Assembly: GCF_000775615.1 (NCBI RefSeq) | Contig: NZ_AVPG01000001.1 | Location: forward strand, 124,001 to 188,000 | Length of the DNA: 64,000 nt | Reading direction: 5' to 3' | DNA from: Pontibacillus litoralis JSM 072002 | GTDB taxonomy: Bacteria; Bacillota; Bacilli; Bacillales; BH030062 | Part shown: positions 26,606 through 35,663 of the stretch, piece by piece | How the letters are laid out: each line of letters begins with the position of its first letter | Numbering within the stretch: position 1 is the first letter of the stretch | The notes under the pieces: model-generated | What the model was told of the DNA's origin: nothing | Database searches by the model: none | The model's input: the letters and a program-made list of their open reading frames with translations, nothing else | Made by a program: the position numbers and the translations under genes

Positions 26606-27235
26606 TTACAACCTTTGATCTCTTCCTAATTCAACTAGTGCTTTGGTTACGTTCGTTTTCGTAAGCCTACCAATAACTTCAAATCCTGATTCAACCTCTT
26701 TCACTACTGGCAATGCATCAATTTGTCGTTCAATTAATGACTGAGCAGCTTCTAATAATAAATCGTCTTTATAACACATTGTAACATTTGGCATACGAGT
26801 CATGATAATATGTACGGGAATTTCGCGTAAATCTTGTTTACCAATACTTGCTCTTAATAAATCTTTCCGAGAAAGCACGCCGGATAAATTCGCATCGTTA
26901 TTTACAACGAATAACGTCCCGATATCTTCAAGAAACATGGTGCAAATTGCATCGTAAACAGACACATCTTCATTCACTACAACAGGAATGGATTGAAAGT
27001 CATGCACAGTAAATTGTTTTAATTTCTCCGTCAACAGCTCTGAACCTGTTTTTCCTGTATAAAAATATCCAACTCGGGGCCTTGCGTCTAGAAATCCAGC
27101 CATCGTTAAAATCGCCAAATCGGGCCTTAATGTTGCTCTAGTTAAACTTAAACGATCAGCGATACTTTCCCCTGTAATCGGCCCATTCTCTTTTACTATA
27201 TCGATAATTTGATGCTGACGTTTCGTTAGATCCAT
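26606..27235 (-). CDS. ccpN: Transcriptional repressor CcpN (helix-turn-helix plus two CBS domains)
   Basis: A 209-residue regulator. The N-terminal winged helix ([20 protein letters not shown], then [16 protein letters not shown]) binds DNA. Two CBS domains at about 80-135 ([20 protein letters not shown]) and 145-205 sense nucleotides. In B. subtilis CcpN represses gapB and pckA on glucose. It is next to yqfL. glyQ/glyS, which follow ccpN in B. subtilis, are not here; recO comes next instead. Confidence 0.93.
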   Translation of the reverse strand: MDLTKRQHQIIDIVKENGPITGESIADRLSLTRATLRPDLAILTMAGFLDARPRVGYFYTGKTGSELLTEKLKQFTVHDFQSIPVVVNEDVSVYDAICTMFLEDIGTLFVVNNDANLSGVLSRKDLLRASIGKQDLREIPVHIIMTRMPNVTMCYKDDLLLEAAQSLIERQIDALPVVKEVESGFEVIGRLTKTNVTKALVELGRDQRL

Positions 27236-27348
27236 ATGTTAAACACCCTCACTATATGTGACATACTAGTTGAAAATATTATATACTATTTAAGGCATGA
27301 ATGAAAGCATGATAGCATACTATAGAAATGCGTGCTCAACTAGTCTAA

Positions 27349-27397
27349 AAAGAAAAAGCCCCAGCCCTTCTCATTTAATAAGAACGAAAAGGGCCGG
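27349..27397 (-). terminator. Terminator after recO
   Basis: Minus strand: CCGGCCCTT / AAGGGCTGG stem with a short inner pairing, then GGCTTTTTCTTTTT. It lies 10 bp after the recO stop. Confidence 0.85.
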
Positions 27398-27406
27398 AAA
27401 CATCGT

Positions 27407-28156
27407 CTACTTTCCTTTGAGCAAATCTAACTGACTTAAAAATTTTTTTGACTTCATTTCATATCCACCATATTGGTCATAATACACATCTAACAACATT
27501 CGAATCCGCTGTTTATTTTGCGGCTTCACTTGTATGTTACCAACTCTTGTTACATCTAGTAACAAACACATTCGTAACAACTTGAGTATGGTGTCTGTTA
27601 ATGATTGGGCCTCAGGATCATGATACTTGCATACTGGGCATAGAATACCACCTTCTAAAACAGAGAAAGCAAATGGTCCATTTACACGTCCACAATGGAC
27701 ACATTGCATCAATTGTGGTGCAAATCCGCCCTTTTTGTACATCTTTAATTCGTACATGTATAGCAATATATCGAGATCTTTATCTTCAGACATGAATTTC
27801 AATGTTTGCAGTAATTGTTCAAATAAGAATGGATCTCGTTCATTTTGTTCCGTTAACTTATTGGTCAATTCTGAGACATAAGAAGCGTAAGCAGACTTTT
27901 CAATATCTTCTCGAATAGGACGAAAGGATTGTACAATTTCTCCTTGATGAAGCGTCCCCATATTAGACCCAATTTGTATCAAATAATTCCCATATACAAA
28001 TGGTTGTGTAATAGCTATCATTTTACTTTTCGGCTTTTTTGCACCTCGAGCCATCACAGCTATTTTCCCTTTTTCTCTTGAAAATAAGGTAACAATTTTG
28101 TGCGTTTCCCCGTAATTGTTTGTACGAATAACGATCCCTTCGACCTTTTCTAGCAC
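27407..28156 (-). CDS. recO: DNA repair/recombination mediator RecO
   Basis: A 249-residue protein that loads RecA with RecR on SSB-coated DNA. N-terminal OB-fold: EKVEGIVIRTNNYGETHKIV. A zinc finger is present (CVHCG then CPVC, about 143-170). GTG at 28156 is chosen because it yields the family N-terminus and has GGGTGA 7 nt upstream; the open frame continues upstream but without an RBS. It follows yqzL by 19 bp, as in B. subtilis. Confidence 0.93.
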   Translation of the reverse strand: MLEKVEGIVIRTNNYGETHKIVTLFSREKGKIAVMARGAKKPKSKMIAITQPFVYGNYLIQIGSNMGTLHQGEIVQSFRPIREDIEKSAYASYVSELTNKLTEQNERDPFLFEQLLQTLKFMSEDKDLDILLYMYELKMYKKGGFAPQLMQCVHCGRVNGPFAFSVLEGGILCPVCKYHDPEAQSLTDTILKLLRMCLLLDVTRVGNIQVKPQNKQRIRMLLDVYYDQYGGYEMKSKKFLSQLDLLKGK

Positions 28157-28175
28157 ATTCAGTTCACCCTTTAAC

Positions 28176-28322
28176 TCATGATAACGGGTTGTCAATCTCA
28201 GCGAATTGGTCATTCAGGTCTAGATACATTGGATCCTTTGATGTTGTCTCCATTTCCTTCAATAACAAGTAGGTTTCAATGTTCCCTGTTTGACTAAAGA
28301 CCTTCCAAGTAAAGTCGATCAC
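28176..28322 (-). CDS. yqzL: YqzL-family small protein
   Basis: A 48-codon gene: GTG start at 28322, stop TGA at 28178-28176. Translation begins MIDFTWKVFSQTGNIETYLL and continues LKEMETTSKDPMYLDLNDQF. This matches the YqzL family, which lies between era and recO in Bacillaceae. RBS AAAGGTG is about 9 nt upstream. Function is unknown. Confidence 0.88.
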   Translation of the reverse strand: MIDFTWKVFSQTGNIETYLLLKEMETTSKDPMYLDLNDQFAEIDNPLS

Positions 28323-28426
28323 AAGAAACCACACCTTTCTATATAATCGTAAGTTTATATGAAAACACCCTTAACCCTAGTTTTGCCGACTGTCCCATTA
28401 CTATGTTACTTAATATTTACCATACC

Positions 28427-29332
28427 TTAATACTCTTCATTACTATAGCCGAAATCTTGTAGTTGATTAGCTCGATTTCGCCAGTCTTTTTGCACTTTTA
28501 CCCATAACTCTAAATAAATCTTCGTTCCTAACAACACTTCAATATCTTTACGTGCTCGCTGACCAATTTCTTTCAACATTTTTCCTTGTTTCCCGATTAT
28601 AATACCTTTTTGACTTGGTCGTTCTGTCACAATCGTAGCTTGTACATAGACTTTGTTCGTATCTTCTCTAGGTCCAATGGAGTCGATGACGACAGCAATC
28701 GAATGCGGAATTTCTTCCCGGGTAAGATGAAGCACTTTCTCCCTTATTAATTCACCAATGACGAAACGTTCAGGGTGATCGGTAACTTGATCTTCAGGAT
28801 AATATTGTGGACCTTCTGGCATTTGTGCTGTCATCGTTTGTAACAAATGATCAACATTATTCCCTTCTAAAGCAGATATAGGAACAACTTCATCAAATTG
28901 ATATTTCTTACGATAATCATCAATGATTGGAAGAAGTTCATCAGGGTGGACTTGATCGATTTTATTAATTACTAAATATACCGGTTGATTGACATTTTGC
29001 AACATATTAATAATAAATTCATCTCCACGACCAAATCCCTCTTCAGCATTAACCATAAATAAAATAAGGTCAACTTCATTAAGACTTTGTGTAGCTGTAT
29101 TTACCATGAAATTCCCTAGCTTGTGCTTTGGTTTATGGATTCCTGGTGTATCAATGAATATTAATTGTGCGTTATCGGTCGTATAAACACCTTGTATTTT
29201 ATTGCGAGTTGTTTGTGCTTTATCACTCATAATAGCAATTTTCTGTCCTAGTACTCGGTTCATAAACGTTGATTTTCCAACATTCGGCCGACCGATGATG
29301 GCGATAAATCCTGATTTATAGCTTTCTGACAT
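28427..29332 (-). CDS. era: GTPase Era
   Basis: An essential 301-residue GTPase that binds 16S rRNA in 30S assembly. G-domain motifs: GRPNVGKST (G1, near 15), [13 protein letters not shown] (G3), NKID (G4, near 123) and SALEG (G5). The C-terminal KH domain contains IIVGKQG written [20 protein letters not shown] near 245. RBS GGAGG precedes the ATG. In B. subtilis cdd lies between dgkA and era; here that space holds only a terminator. Confidence 0.97.
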   Translation of the reverse strand: MSESYKSGFIAIIGRPNVGKSTFMNRVLGQKIAIMSDKAQTTRNKIQGVYTTDNAQLIFIDTPGIHKPKHKLGNFMVNTATQSLNEVDLILFMVNAEEGFGRGDEFIINMLQNVNQPVYLVINKIDQVHPDELLPIIDDYRKKYQFDEVVPISALEGNNVDHLLQTMTAQMPEGPQYYPEDQVTDHPERFVIGELIREKVLHLTREEIPHSIAVVIDSIGPREDTNKVYVQATIVTERPSQKGIIIGKQGKMLKEIGQRARKDIEVLLGTKIYLELWVKVQKDWRNRANQLQDFGYSNEEY

Positions 29333-29450
29333 GTTGTATCCTCCATAAGTTAGATTGCTTTGTTCTCTTTATTTTACTACAAATCGTTTCTCATTTCATG
29401 TAATCGACAAAAGCAGTTTGTATTAGCACTGTTTCTTGTCATTCGACAGA

Positions 29451-29480
29451 AAAAAAGAACCCTAGCACTTTACTAGGGTT
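29451..29480 (-). terminator. Terminator after dgkA
   Basis: Stem AACCCTAG / CTAGGGTT overlaps the dgkA stop; the minus strand continues with CTTTTTTTC. It separates dgkA from era, so era probably has its own promoter or receives read-through. Confidence 0.8.
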
Positions 29481-29850
29481 ACATCAATTTAGGAAGAAAT
29501 AGAAAACACCCAATAACAACCGCTGCAATGGCTGTTACTAACACTGCTCCAGCTGCAATATCTTTAATTTCCCCAATAACCGGGTGCCTTTCTAAAGAAA
29601 GATAATCCATTACTCGTTCAATCGCAGAATTCACCATTTCCACTGTCATGACCAAAGCAATTGTTAAAACGAGTATGCACCATTCTATTGCACGAAGCTG
29701 TAAGTAAACCCCCATTAATATTGCAGAAAATGCGAAAAGGAGATGTATTCGAAAGTTACGTTCTGTTTTTATTACCGCAATCATTCCTTGAATAGCGTAA
29801 GTAAAACCTATACCTTTTTTCGGCTTACTTTCTTTCGAGTCCGAATTCAT
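29479..29850 (-). CDS. dgkA: Diacylglycerol/undecaprenol kinase family protein DgkA
   Basis: A 123-residue integral membrane kinase with three transmembrane helices and an amphipathic N-terminal helix (GIGFTYAIQGMIAVIKTERNFRIH). The catalytic motif VEMVNSAIERVMD is near residue 72, with the acidic residues of the active site intact. In Gram-positives it phosphorylates undecaprenol, recycling the wall lipid carrier. Its start overlaps ybeY by 26 bp, pointing to coupled translation. Confidence 0.93.
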   Translation of the reverse strand: MNSDSKESKPKKGIGFTYAIQGMIAVIKTERNFRIHLLFAFSAILMGVYLQLRAIEWCILVLTIALVMTVEMVNSAIERVMDYLSLERHPVIGEIKDIAAGAVLVTAIAAVVIGCFLFLPKLM

Positions 29851-30295
29851 AAAGAATTTCCTCTTGTCGTGTAAACATTTCTTTCTCCTCGTCTTCTGTT
29901 ATGTGATCATATCCTAGTAGATGCAGAAATCCATGTAATGCCAAAAATCCCAATTCTCTATCTAAGGAATGCTCGTATTCTTTTGCTTGCTCTTTAGCAC
30001 GATCTACCGAAATAACAATATCGCCTAACAGAACGGGAAGCTCTTCACCAATAATCGGTATTTCTCCTTCTTCTTGTTCCTGCATAGCGAAGGAAATAAC
30101 ATCTGTCGGTTCATCTTTTTGACGGTAATTGCGATTAATGATTTGAATTTCTTTATTATCAACAAATGTGACAGACGTCTCAGCTTCTTTTGCAATACCT
30201 TCTTGCTCTGCAGCAAATTGTAAGATGCGATTAATAAGGTTTACATAGTCCTCACTTACTGAATTGGTTTCATCATGAAAATCAATCTGAATCAT
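29825..30295 (-). CDS. ybeY: Endoribonuclease YbeY
   Basis: A 156-residue zinc-dependent RNase for 16S rRNA 3' maturation and ribosome quality control. The metal motif HGFLHLLGYDH (three His) lies near 117-127. The conserved RNYRQKDEPTDVISFAM precedes it near 55. Its start overlaps the pgpH stop by one base. Confidence 0.95.
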   Translation of the reverse strand: MIQIDFHDETNSVSEDYVNLINRILQFAAEQEGIAKEAETSVTFVDNKEIQIINRNYRQKDEPTDVISFAMQEQEEGEIPIIGEELPVLLGDIVISVDRAKEQAKEYEHSLDRELGFLALHGFLHLLGYDHITEDEEKEMFTRQEEILYEFGLERK

Positions 30296-32430
30296 TAGTT
30301 AGCCTCCTTAATTGTCTTCATACTATCTGGATATTGAATTCTTGAATGGAAAATTCCTTTTAGTGTTTCACATATGGTAATTTGAACATGCTTTAAATCT
30401 TCTAATGTCAAGGAGCACTCATTTAGCTGACCATCCAATAGGCGATCGGTAATGATCGAGTTTACCAATTGCTCTATGTCTTCAGGCGTCGGATGGTCTA
30501 ATGATCGAACAGCTGCCTCTACAGAATCACATATACAAACAACTGCCGCTTCTCTCGTTTGAGGTTTAGGCCCTGGATAACGAAATGTATCTTCAGAAAC
30601 AGATTCGTCCTTTTCCTTCGCCTGATAATAAAAATACTTTAATAGCGTCGTACCATGATGTTGTTCAGCAATATCAATAATTTGTTGTGGCATATGATGT
30701 TTTCTAAGCACCCTAGCCCCTGCATATGGATGTTCAATAATCATTTCCGCACTCTGTTCTGGTGTTAACAACTCATGTGGATTTTGAGCACCCATTTGAT
30801 TTTCGATAAAGTATAGCGGGTTATACGTTTTACCTAAATCATGATAATAAGCCCCTACTCTGGCAATTAATCCGTTCGCTCCAATCGATTCACAAGCTGC
30901 TTCACTTAAATTTGCAACCATCACACTATGATGATACGTACCTGGTGTTTCTGTTAATATTTTCCTCAACAACGGGTGATTTGGATTTGCTAAAGTAATT
31001 AATTTAGAATCTGACAATATGCCAAAACCTGTTTCAAAGAAAGGTAACAAGCCAAATGTTAATACAGATGCCAAGAAAGCCGATGTAATCGCGAACAGTA
31101 TTTGTAGCCACAAAGCAGGTGTAGGAATTAACTCATAGGATAGAAACACGAGCATCACAACGAGCGTTACGTTCACTACAGTTACACCAAGACCCGCTTT
31201 CAAGATGTACGTTCGATCTTTCGAATTAGCTAAAAATAGCACAGCAAAAATTGTAGAGAATAGCACGTATATACCTGCTTCTAAATTTAGTGTTCCTGGT
31301 ATTTGTTGATTAAAAAATACTGTAGCAAAAACCGCAGAAACAACCGATACTACTATAGCCATTCGTTCATCGATAAGAATCTTTAACAAGAAAGCAGAAG
31401 CGCCCAGTGGAACTGCAAAATAAACTTTAGCCCAGTCATCTTGAAACAAACTTCCGAACTTCATGAATACAAAAGACATCGTACATATAATAACGATGGC
31501 ATATATAACACCAGCATGTAATTTCCTTTCACGATGTAATACGTACATTTCATATGCAATAATCGCCATGCTTAATAAAATGATTATACTTAGACCAATA
31601 TACCGGTACATATTGCTCTTATTATCTAATAAGCCAACTAACTCTATTTGATGGAACACATCACTAGTAATACGTTCCCCTTCAGATACGAGCACTTGTC
31701 CTTGGCGAATCATAACAGGTTCCACTTCATTTGCCGCTTTATTCTTCGCTTGACTTGTCTTGGAGGCATCTAAAAAATTATTCTCCACAATCGCAAATGC
31801 TGCAATTTCATTGATGGCCTTTTGAAACTTGTCATCAAAGCTTGGTAAATGAAGCTGCTCTTGAATATTTTCTGTAGTTTCTTCTATTTCCGAAGCTTCT
31901 ACGCCGGTCTCCATGACATCAGTAACTTCTTTAACTAATAATTCTTTCGCAAGATCCCGTTGCTCCTTTGTTGCTTTCAATAATTGTTCAAAAACGTCTG
32001 TATCTAGCGACGATGTAATGTCATCCGCTAACATCTTGTCTAACTGTTTGACTAGTTCTTCCGTCGAATCAGGCTTTACATCATCATTCTTTTCCTTTTC
32101 CTCTATTGTATTTACTGCCTTAAAAATATCCTCAATATAAGTTAACTGTTTCGCTAGTTTACTCTCATCAATCGTATAAATATTATCAACCGATTGGAAA
32201 GCTTGACTTTTCTTCTCATCCGTTTGTTGCTTGTCCTCAATCGTAATTGGAGACAGAATTGTTTCGTCTGCGATTTCAAATTGTTCAATATCATAGATTT
32301 TCGCTCGAACATTCGTAAAGGTTAATAGAAACAGTACAATCGCTAACATCAATAACGCCACTAATGCATGTATTCGTTTCTTGTTAAACCATTGAACAGA
32401 TTTGATCCGTTGGTACAAGTTATTTAACAT
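30295..32430 (-). CDS. pgpH: Membrane HD-domain c-di-AMP phosphodiesterase PgpH
   Basis: A 711-residue 7TM-HD protein: a first membrane helix (about 19-42), an extracytoplasmic domain of about 240 residues, seven transmembrane helices (about 275-470), then a cytoplasmic HD domain. HD-site motifs are TPGTYHHSVMVANLSEAA near 508, YYHDLGK near 536, EHPYAGARVL and AEQHHGTTLLKYF. The family degrades c-di-AMP, an osmolyte-control signal. It lies between phoH and ybeY as in B. subtilis (yqfF). Confidence 0.95.
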   Translation of the reverse strand: MLNNLYQRIKSVQWFNKKRIHALVALLMLAIVLFLLTFTNVRAKIYDIEQFEIADETILSPITIEDKQQTDEKKSQAFQSVDNIYTIDESKLAKQLTYIEDIFKAVNTIEEKEKNDDVKPDSTEELVKQLDKMLADDITSSLDTDVFEQLLKATKEQRDLAKELLVKEVTDVMETGVEASEIEETTENIQEQLHLPSFDDKFQKAINEIAAFAIVENNFLDASKTSQAKNKAANEVEPVMIRQGQVLVSEGERITSDVFHQIELVGLLDNKSNMYRYIGLSIIILLSMAIIAYEMYVLHRERKLHAGVIYAIVIICTMSFVFMKFGSLFQDDWAKVYFAVPLGASAFLLKILIDERMAIVVSVVSAVFATVFFNQQIPGTLNLEAGIYVLFSTIFAVLFLANSKDRTYILKAGLGVTVVNVTLVVMLVFLSYELIPTPALWLQILFAITSAFLASVLTFGLLPFFETGFGILSDSKLITLANPNHPLLRKILTETPGTYHHSVMVANLSEAACESIGANGLIARVGAYYHDLGKTYNPLYFIENQMGAQNPHELLTPEQSAEMIIEHPYAGARVLRKHHMPQQIIDIAEQHHGTTLLKYFYYQAKEKDESVSEDTFRYPGPKPQTREAAVVCICDSVEAAVRSLDHPTPEDIEQLVNSIITDRLLDGQLNECSLTLEDLKHVQITICETLKGIFHSRIQYPDSMKTIKEAN

Positions 32431-32474
32431 GAGTTCACCTCATTATTCTCTCAACATGCAGAAATAAGACCCAC

Positions 32475-33455
32475 CTATAGGGCCTTATTCTTATTCTTCC
32501 CCTCCATTTCATAAGCCTCAATGACACGTTGCACAAGAGGGTGACGTACAACATCTGATTGCTCTAAATAATGAAAAGCTATACCAGGTACGTTCTTAAG
32601 TCTTGCTTCAGCAGTCTTTAAGCCGGATGTAATCCCTTTTGGTAAATCAACTTGGGTAATATCACCCGTTATGACCATTTTAGATCCGAATCCTAAGCGC
32701 GTAATAAACATTTTCATTTGTTCAGGGGTTGTATTTTGCGCCTCATCTAAAATAACAAACGCGTCGTCTAACGTTCTTCCCCTCATATATGCCAACGGCG
32801 CGATTTCAATAGTGCCTCGTTCGATTAATCTTGTCGTATGCTCTACCCCGAACAAATCATGCAGTGCGTCGTACAAAGGGCGTAAATAAGGATCCACCTT
32901 TTCCTTCAAATCCCCCGGTAAAAAACCGAGACTTTCACCAGCTTCAACGGCTGGACGAGTTAGGACGATTCGTTGCACATCGCCATTTTTCAAAGCTTGT
33001 ACGGCCATGACTACAGCAAGGAACGTCTTCCCAGTACCAGCAGGACCAATTCCAAACACTAAATCATATTTTTTCATTCCTGCTACGTAATGACGTTGTC
33101 CTAACGTCTTTACTCGTATTTTTTTTCCTTTTGCATTTTTCGTAATCTCATCATCAAATAACGTTTCAAATTGTTCTATTTTATTCTTCTTCACTAAATC
33201 TATTGCATAAATGACATCTCGTTCAGAAATATTAATTCCTTTACGGATCACGTTGAGTAAAGCTGCGAATATTTTCTCAACTAATACAATTTGCTGAGGA
33301 GAACCAGACACTTGAACATGTTCCCCTCTCGTAATGATTGACACATGTAATTGTTCTTCTATCTGTTTTAAGTTTCGATCATTATTCCCAAATATAGCTA
33401 ATGCTTCATTTGGATTATCTAATGTTATATTAATGGTTTGTAACTCATCCGTCAT
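32475..33455 (-). CDS. phoH: PhoH-family ATPase
   Basis: A 326-residue protein with an N-terminal KH-like region (IFGNNDRNLKQIEEQL) and a RecA-type NTPase core: Walker A FGIGPAGTGKTFL near 133, and Walker B/DEAQ motif FVILDEAQNTTPEQMK near 230. It is thought to act in RNA metabolism together with YbeY. The start is ATG with RBS AGGAGA, 4 bp after yqfD ends. Confidence 0.94.
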   Translation of the reverse strand: MTDELQTINITLDNPNEALAIFGNNDRNLKQIEEQLHVSIITRGEHVQVSGSPQQIVLVEKIFAALLNVIRKGINISERDVIYAIDLVKKNKIEQFETLFDDEITKNAKGKKIRVKTLGQRHYVAGMKKYDLVFGIGPAGTGKTFLAVVMAVQALKNGDVQRIVLTRPAVEAGESLGFLPGDLKEKVDPYLRPLYDALHDLFGVEHTTRLIERGTIEIAPLAYMRGRTLDDAFVILDEAQNTTPEQMKMFITRLGFGSKMVITGDITQVDLPKGITSGLKTAEARLKNVPGIAFHYLEQSDVVRHPLVQRVIEAYEMEGKNKNKAL

Positions 33456-33458
33456 TCT

Positions 33459-34646
33459 TCAGTCTCCTTGAGTAATAGAGTGTGGTTTCACTATGTTTTC
33501 ATGAACTTTAAAATATAGGATTAATTTTACTTTACCATTCTCTTTCCTTTCGTGCAAAATTTTTTCTTGAACAACTTGGGAATCTTTAGAAAGTTGCCTC
33601 ATTAGTTCTTGTTTACCTTGCTCAATCCCTAATTGAACAGCTTGTTGGTCTGTCCTTTGTTGCTCATATAATTGTTGTTCCCATACATGACTGGTCGTTA
33701 CAGATATAGGAAGCTTCCAATCCAAAAACTGTAAAGGCCGCTTCTTTTCTTCGATATAAGCCGTTTCATACCCGTTGTGCCAAAACCCCCAAACTGGAAT
33801 CGAAAAGCCGAACAAAGAAACGCCGTATTGCTCCTCTTTATCTCCCGTTATAACTTTGTACGTCGCCTCTAACGGTACAGTAACTTCACTTTCATACCAC
33901 GTTTCAGCAATCACTTTCCCTTTTGCTTGCACGAGTTGTTGATTATCCTCTTTTCCAATCAGTCCCGATACTAATACATCACCAGGCTGAACCATATCAT
34001 TTACTTCTACTTGTGGCTCCCCTGATTCAACATACATATCGACGATGATTCCTTTCTTTTTGGCAATTAAATGTTGTGGTCTACCTTCTTTCTCTTGTTC
34101 AACGGTTGTTTTTTCTACTCCTTGTAGTTGATAGACTGTTCCTTTTTCTGTTATGCCAACCCATAATAGCTCAGGCACATCATTTAATAGTTGACGCTGC
34201 ATATTACTTGGAGTATCTATACGAAACTTCCATGCCCCTACCTTCACTCCATAATCATGTAGTTTTTCTTCTATTTTGTATTCCACTTCAGGTGTAACGC
34301 CATCAATTTCTACTTTCCATACCATATTGGAAAGCGTAAATAACAAGAGAATCCCTAACAAAAAGCCGATCCATAGTGGTTTACGTTTCCAAATCGAGTG
34401 AATGATAAACGGTATCCCGATTCTTGATTGAAATGTAATCTTATAAGAACCATCATTTCTAAGGTGTTTGAGCCTGTGTACGTCTTGTAATTGAATATTG
34501 GCTTTACAAGAGAACTCGTCTACTTTTTGGATATTCCAAATGAGAATCCCTTCCTGAACACAACGATTAATAAAAAATTCCGGAAAACTCCCTTTCACAA
34601 TAAAGGTTGTATATCCCTTTATAAATACACCTTGTAATCGCTTCAT
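33459..34646 (-). CDS. yqfD: Sporulation protein YqfD
   Basis: A 395-residue member of the YqfD family, which in B. subtilis is produced in the mother cell and needed for efficient sporulation. A soluble N-terminal part of about 90 residues is followed by one transmembrane helix (LWIGFLLGILLLFTLSNMVW, about 91-110) and a large external domain. It directly follows yqfC with no gene between, as in B. subtilis. Molecular function is unknown. Confidence 0.92.
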   Translation of the reverse strand: MKRLQGVFIKGYTTFIVKGSFPEFFINRCVQEGILIWNIQKVDEFSCKANIQLQDVHRLKHLRNDGSYKITFQSRIGIPFIIHSIWKRKPLWIGFLLGILLLFTLSNMVWKVEIDGVTPEVEYKIEEKLHDYGVKVGAWKFRIDTPSNMQRQLLNDVPELLWVGITEKGTVYQLQGVEKTTVEQEKEGRPQHLIAKKKGIIVDMYVESGEPQVEVNDMVQPGDVLVSGLIGKEDNQQLVQAKGKVIAETWYESEVTVPLEATYKVITGDKEEQYGVSLFGFSIPVWGFWHNGYETAYIEEKKRPLQFLDWKLPISVTTSHVWEQQLYEQQRTDQQAVQLGIEQGKQELMRQLSKDSQVVQEKILHERKENGKVKLILYFKVHENIVKPHSITQGD

Positions 34647-34782
34647 AACGGCCTCCTATTCCATCTGTTTCCTTTCTTCATGGAATACTTATCTAAACGT
34701 TGATTTATCTTCACCTCATTATGAAATAAGAAAAAACTGCTCGTTCATTTTCCTGCATTTCCTCCTATAAAGCATTCTTCTA

Positions 34783-35064
34783 TTAGCTCGGAATAAATGA
34801 AATGTGCTCAATCGTTCCTTCTAACAATATTTCTTCTGGGAGCATCATGCGAAGGACGAAGTTTTTTCCTGTAATCTTCAATTGGCCATTTTTAAGCTGT
34901 AATCGAAGTTCTTGATCAGAGAAAATGAGTAGCCCTTTATGGTTTTCTATGTATGCATGTATTTGACCAATCGTTGTTATTCTAGGTAATTCCAATACGA
35001 CATCAGAAGGTAAATTTAATTGTTGAACCATCCAGTTTCCGATCCGTTGCTGCCATTTATTCAT
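34783..35064 (-). CDS. yqfC: Sporulation protein YqfC (YabP family)
   Basis: A 93-residue YabP/YqfC-family protein (LPSDVVLELPRITTIGQIHA, then YIENHKGLLIFSDQELRL). In B. subtilis yqfC and yqfD are sigma-E dependent. Minus-strand CATACATA just upstream (about 35092-35099), with GATACAT 13 nt before it, could be a sigma-E promoter. A terminator isolates it from the floA operon. Confidence 0.9.
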   Translation of the reverse strand: MNKWQQRIGNWMVQQLNLPSDVVLELPRITTIGQIHAYIENHKGLLIFSDQELRLQLKNGQLKITGKNFVLRMMLPEEILLEGTIEHISFIPS

Positions 35065-35096
35065 CTGCTTCGCCCCCTCTCTCCTTTATATGTATG

Positions 35097-35132
35097 AAAA
35101 AAGCACGAAATGTATCACTACATTTCGTGCTT
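35097..35132 (-). terminator. Terminator at the end of the yqeZ-floA operon
   Basis: Perfect 14-bp arms AAGCACGAAATGTA / TACATTTCGTGCTT, then TTTTTT on the minus strand. The stop codon of the gene at 35118 lies inside the hairpin. Confidence 0.9.
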
Positions 35133-35633
35133 CCTGTAAGCTTTTTCTTTTATCATCGACTGATATGGCTTATGCGCGCGAGGTTTCCCTAACACTTCTG
35201 CCATCACAATACTATCGATAAACTTTTGCTTAGATATGTGCTTATTAAAATGATGTACTTTAGGCTTAGTGTCAAGCTTTTTCACATCTCTTTGTACCTT
35301 TTGGATATACCTCTCTATATGACGGTCTGGAAGTGCGTTGTGTTCTGAATTCGGCCCTGCGGGAGCGGCTGTATGTTCATAGCGCTCCTCAGCAAATGCT
35401 TCTTTTTGACGCTTCACTTCTTCATACCGTTCTACTTGCGATTTAGCTACTTGCTTTGCTTTTTGTTGCATATTTCTTTCAGCGCTAGTTGAATCTGCTG
35501 TCGTTTTACCTCCAAACGAAGGCATTGGCTTATCTTCATTTTTGAACAAACCACTAACCAAATTATACAAGCCAACAAGAACAACACCAATAATTACAAT
35601 ATTACCGAAAATGAAATCTAACAGTTGTTCCAT
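35118..35633 (-). CDS. Single-pass membrane protein of unknown function, third gene of the floA operon
   Basis: A 171-residue protein with an N-terminal transmembrane helix (about 5-27, IFGNIVIIGVVLVGLYNLV) and a long charged, Lys/Glu/His-rich cytoplasmic part, partly coiled-coil (about 50-80). The C-terminus KHISKQKFIDSIVMAEVLGK is the most conserved-looking segment. It occupies the place of B. subtilis yqfB but I do not recognise a family. Located after floA under the sigma-W promoter, a membrane-stress role is plausible by context only. Confidence 0.75.
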   Translation of the reverse strand: MEQLLDFIFGNIVIIGVVLVGLYNLVSGLFKNEDKPMPSFGGKTTADSTSAERNMQQKAKQVAKSQVERYEEVKRQKEAFAEERYEHTAAPAGPNSEHNALPDRHIERYIQKVQRDVKKLDTKPKVHHFNKHISKQKFIDSIVMAEVLGKPRAHKPYQSMIKEKAYRKHEM

Positions 35634-35663
35634 TTCTCCCCCTCCTTTGGTTGAGAGAGTCGA

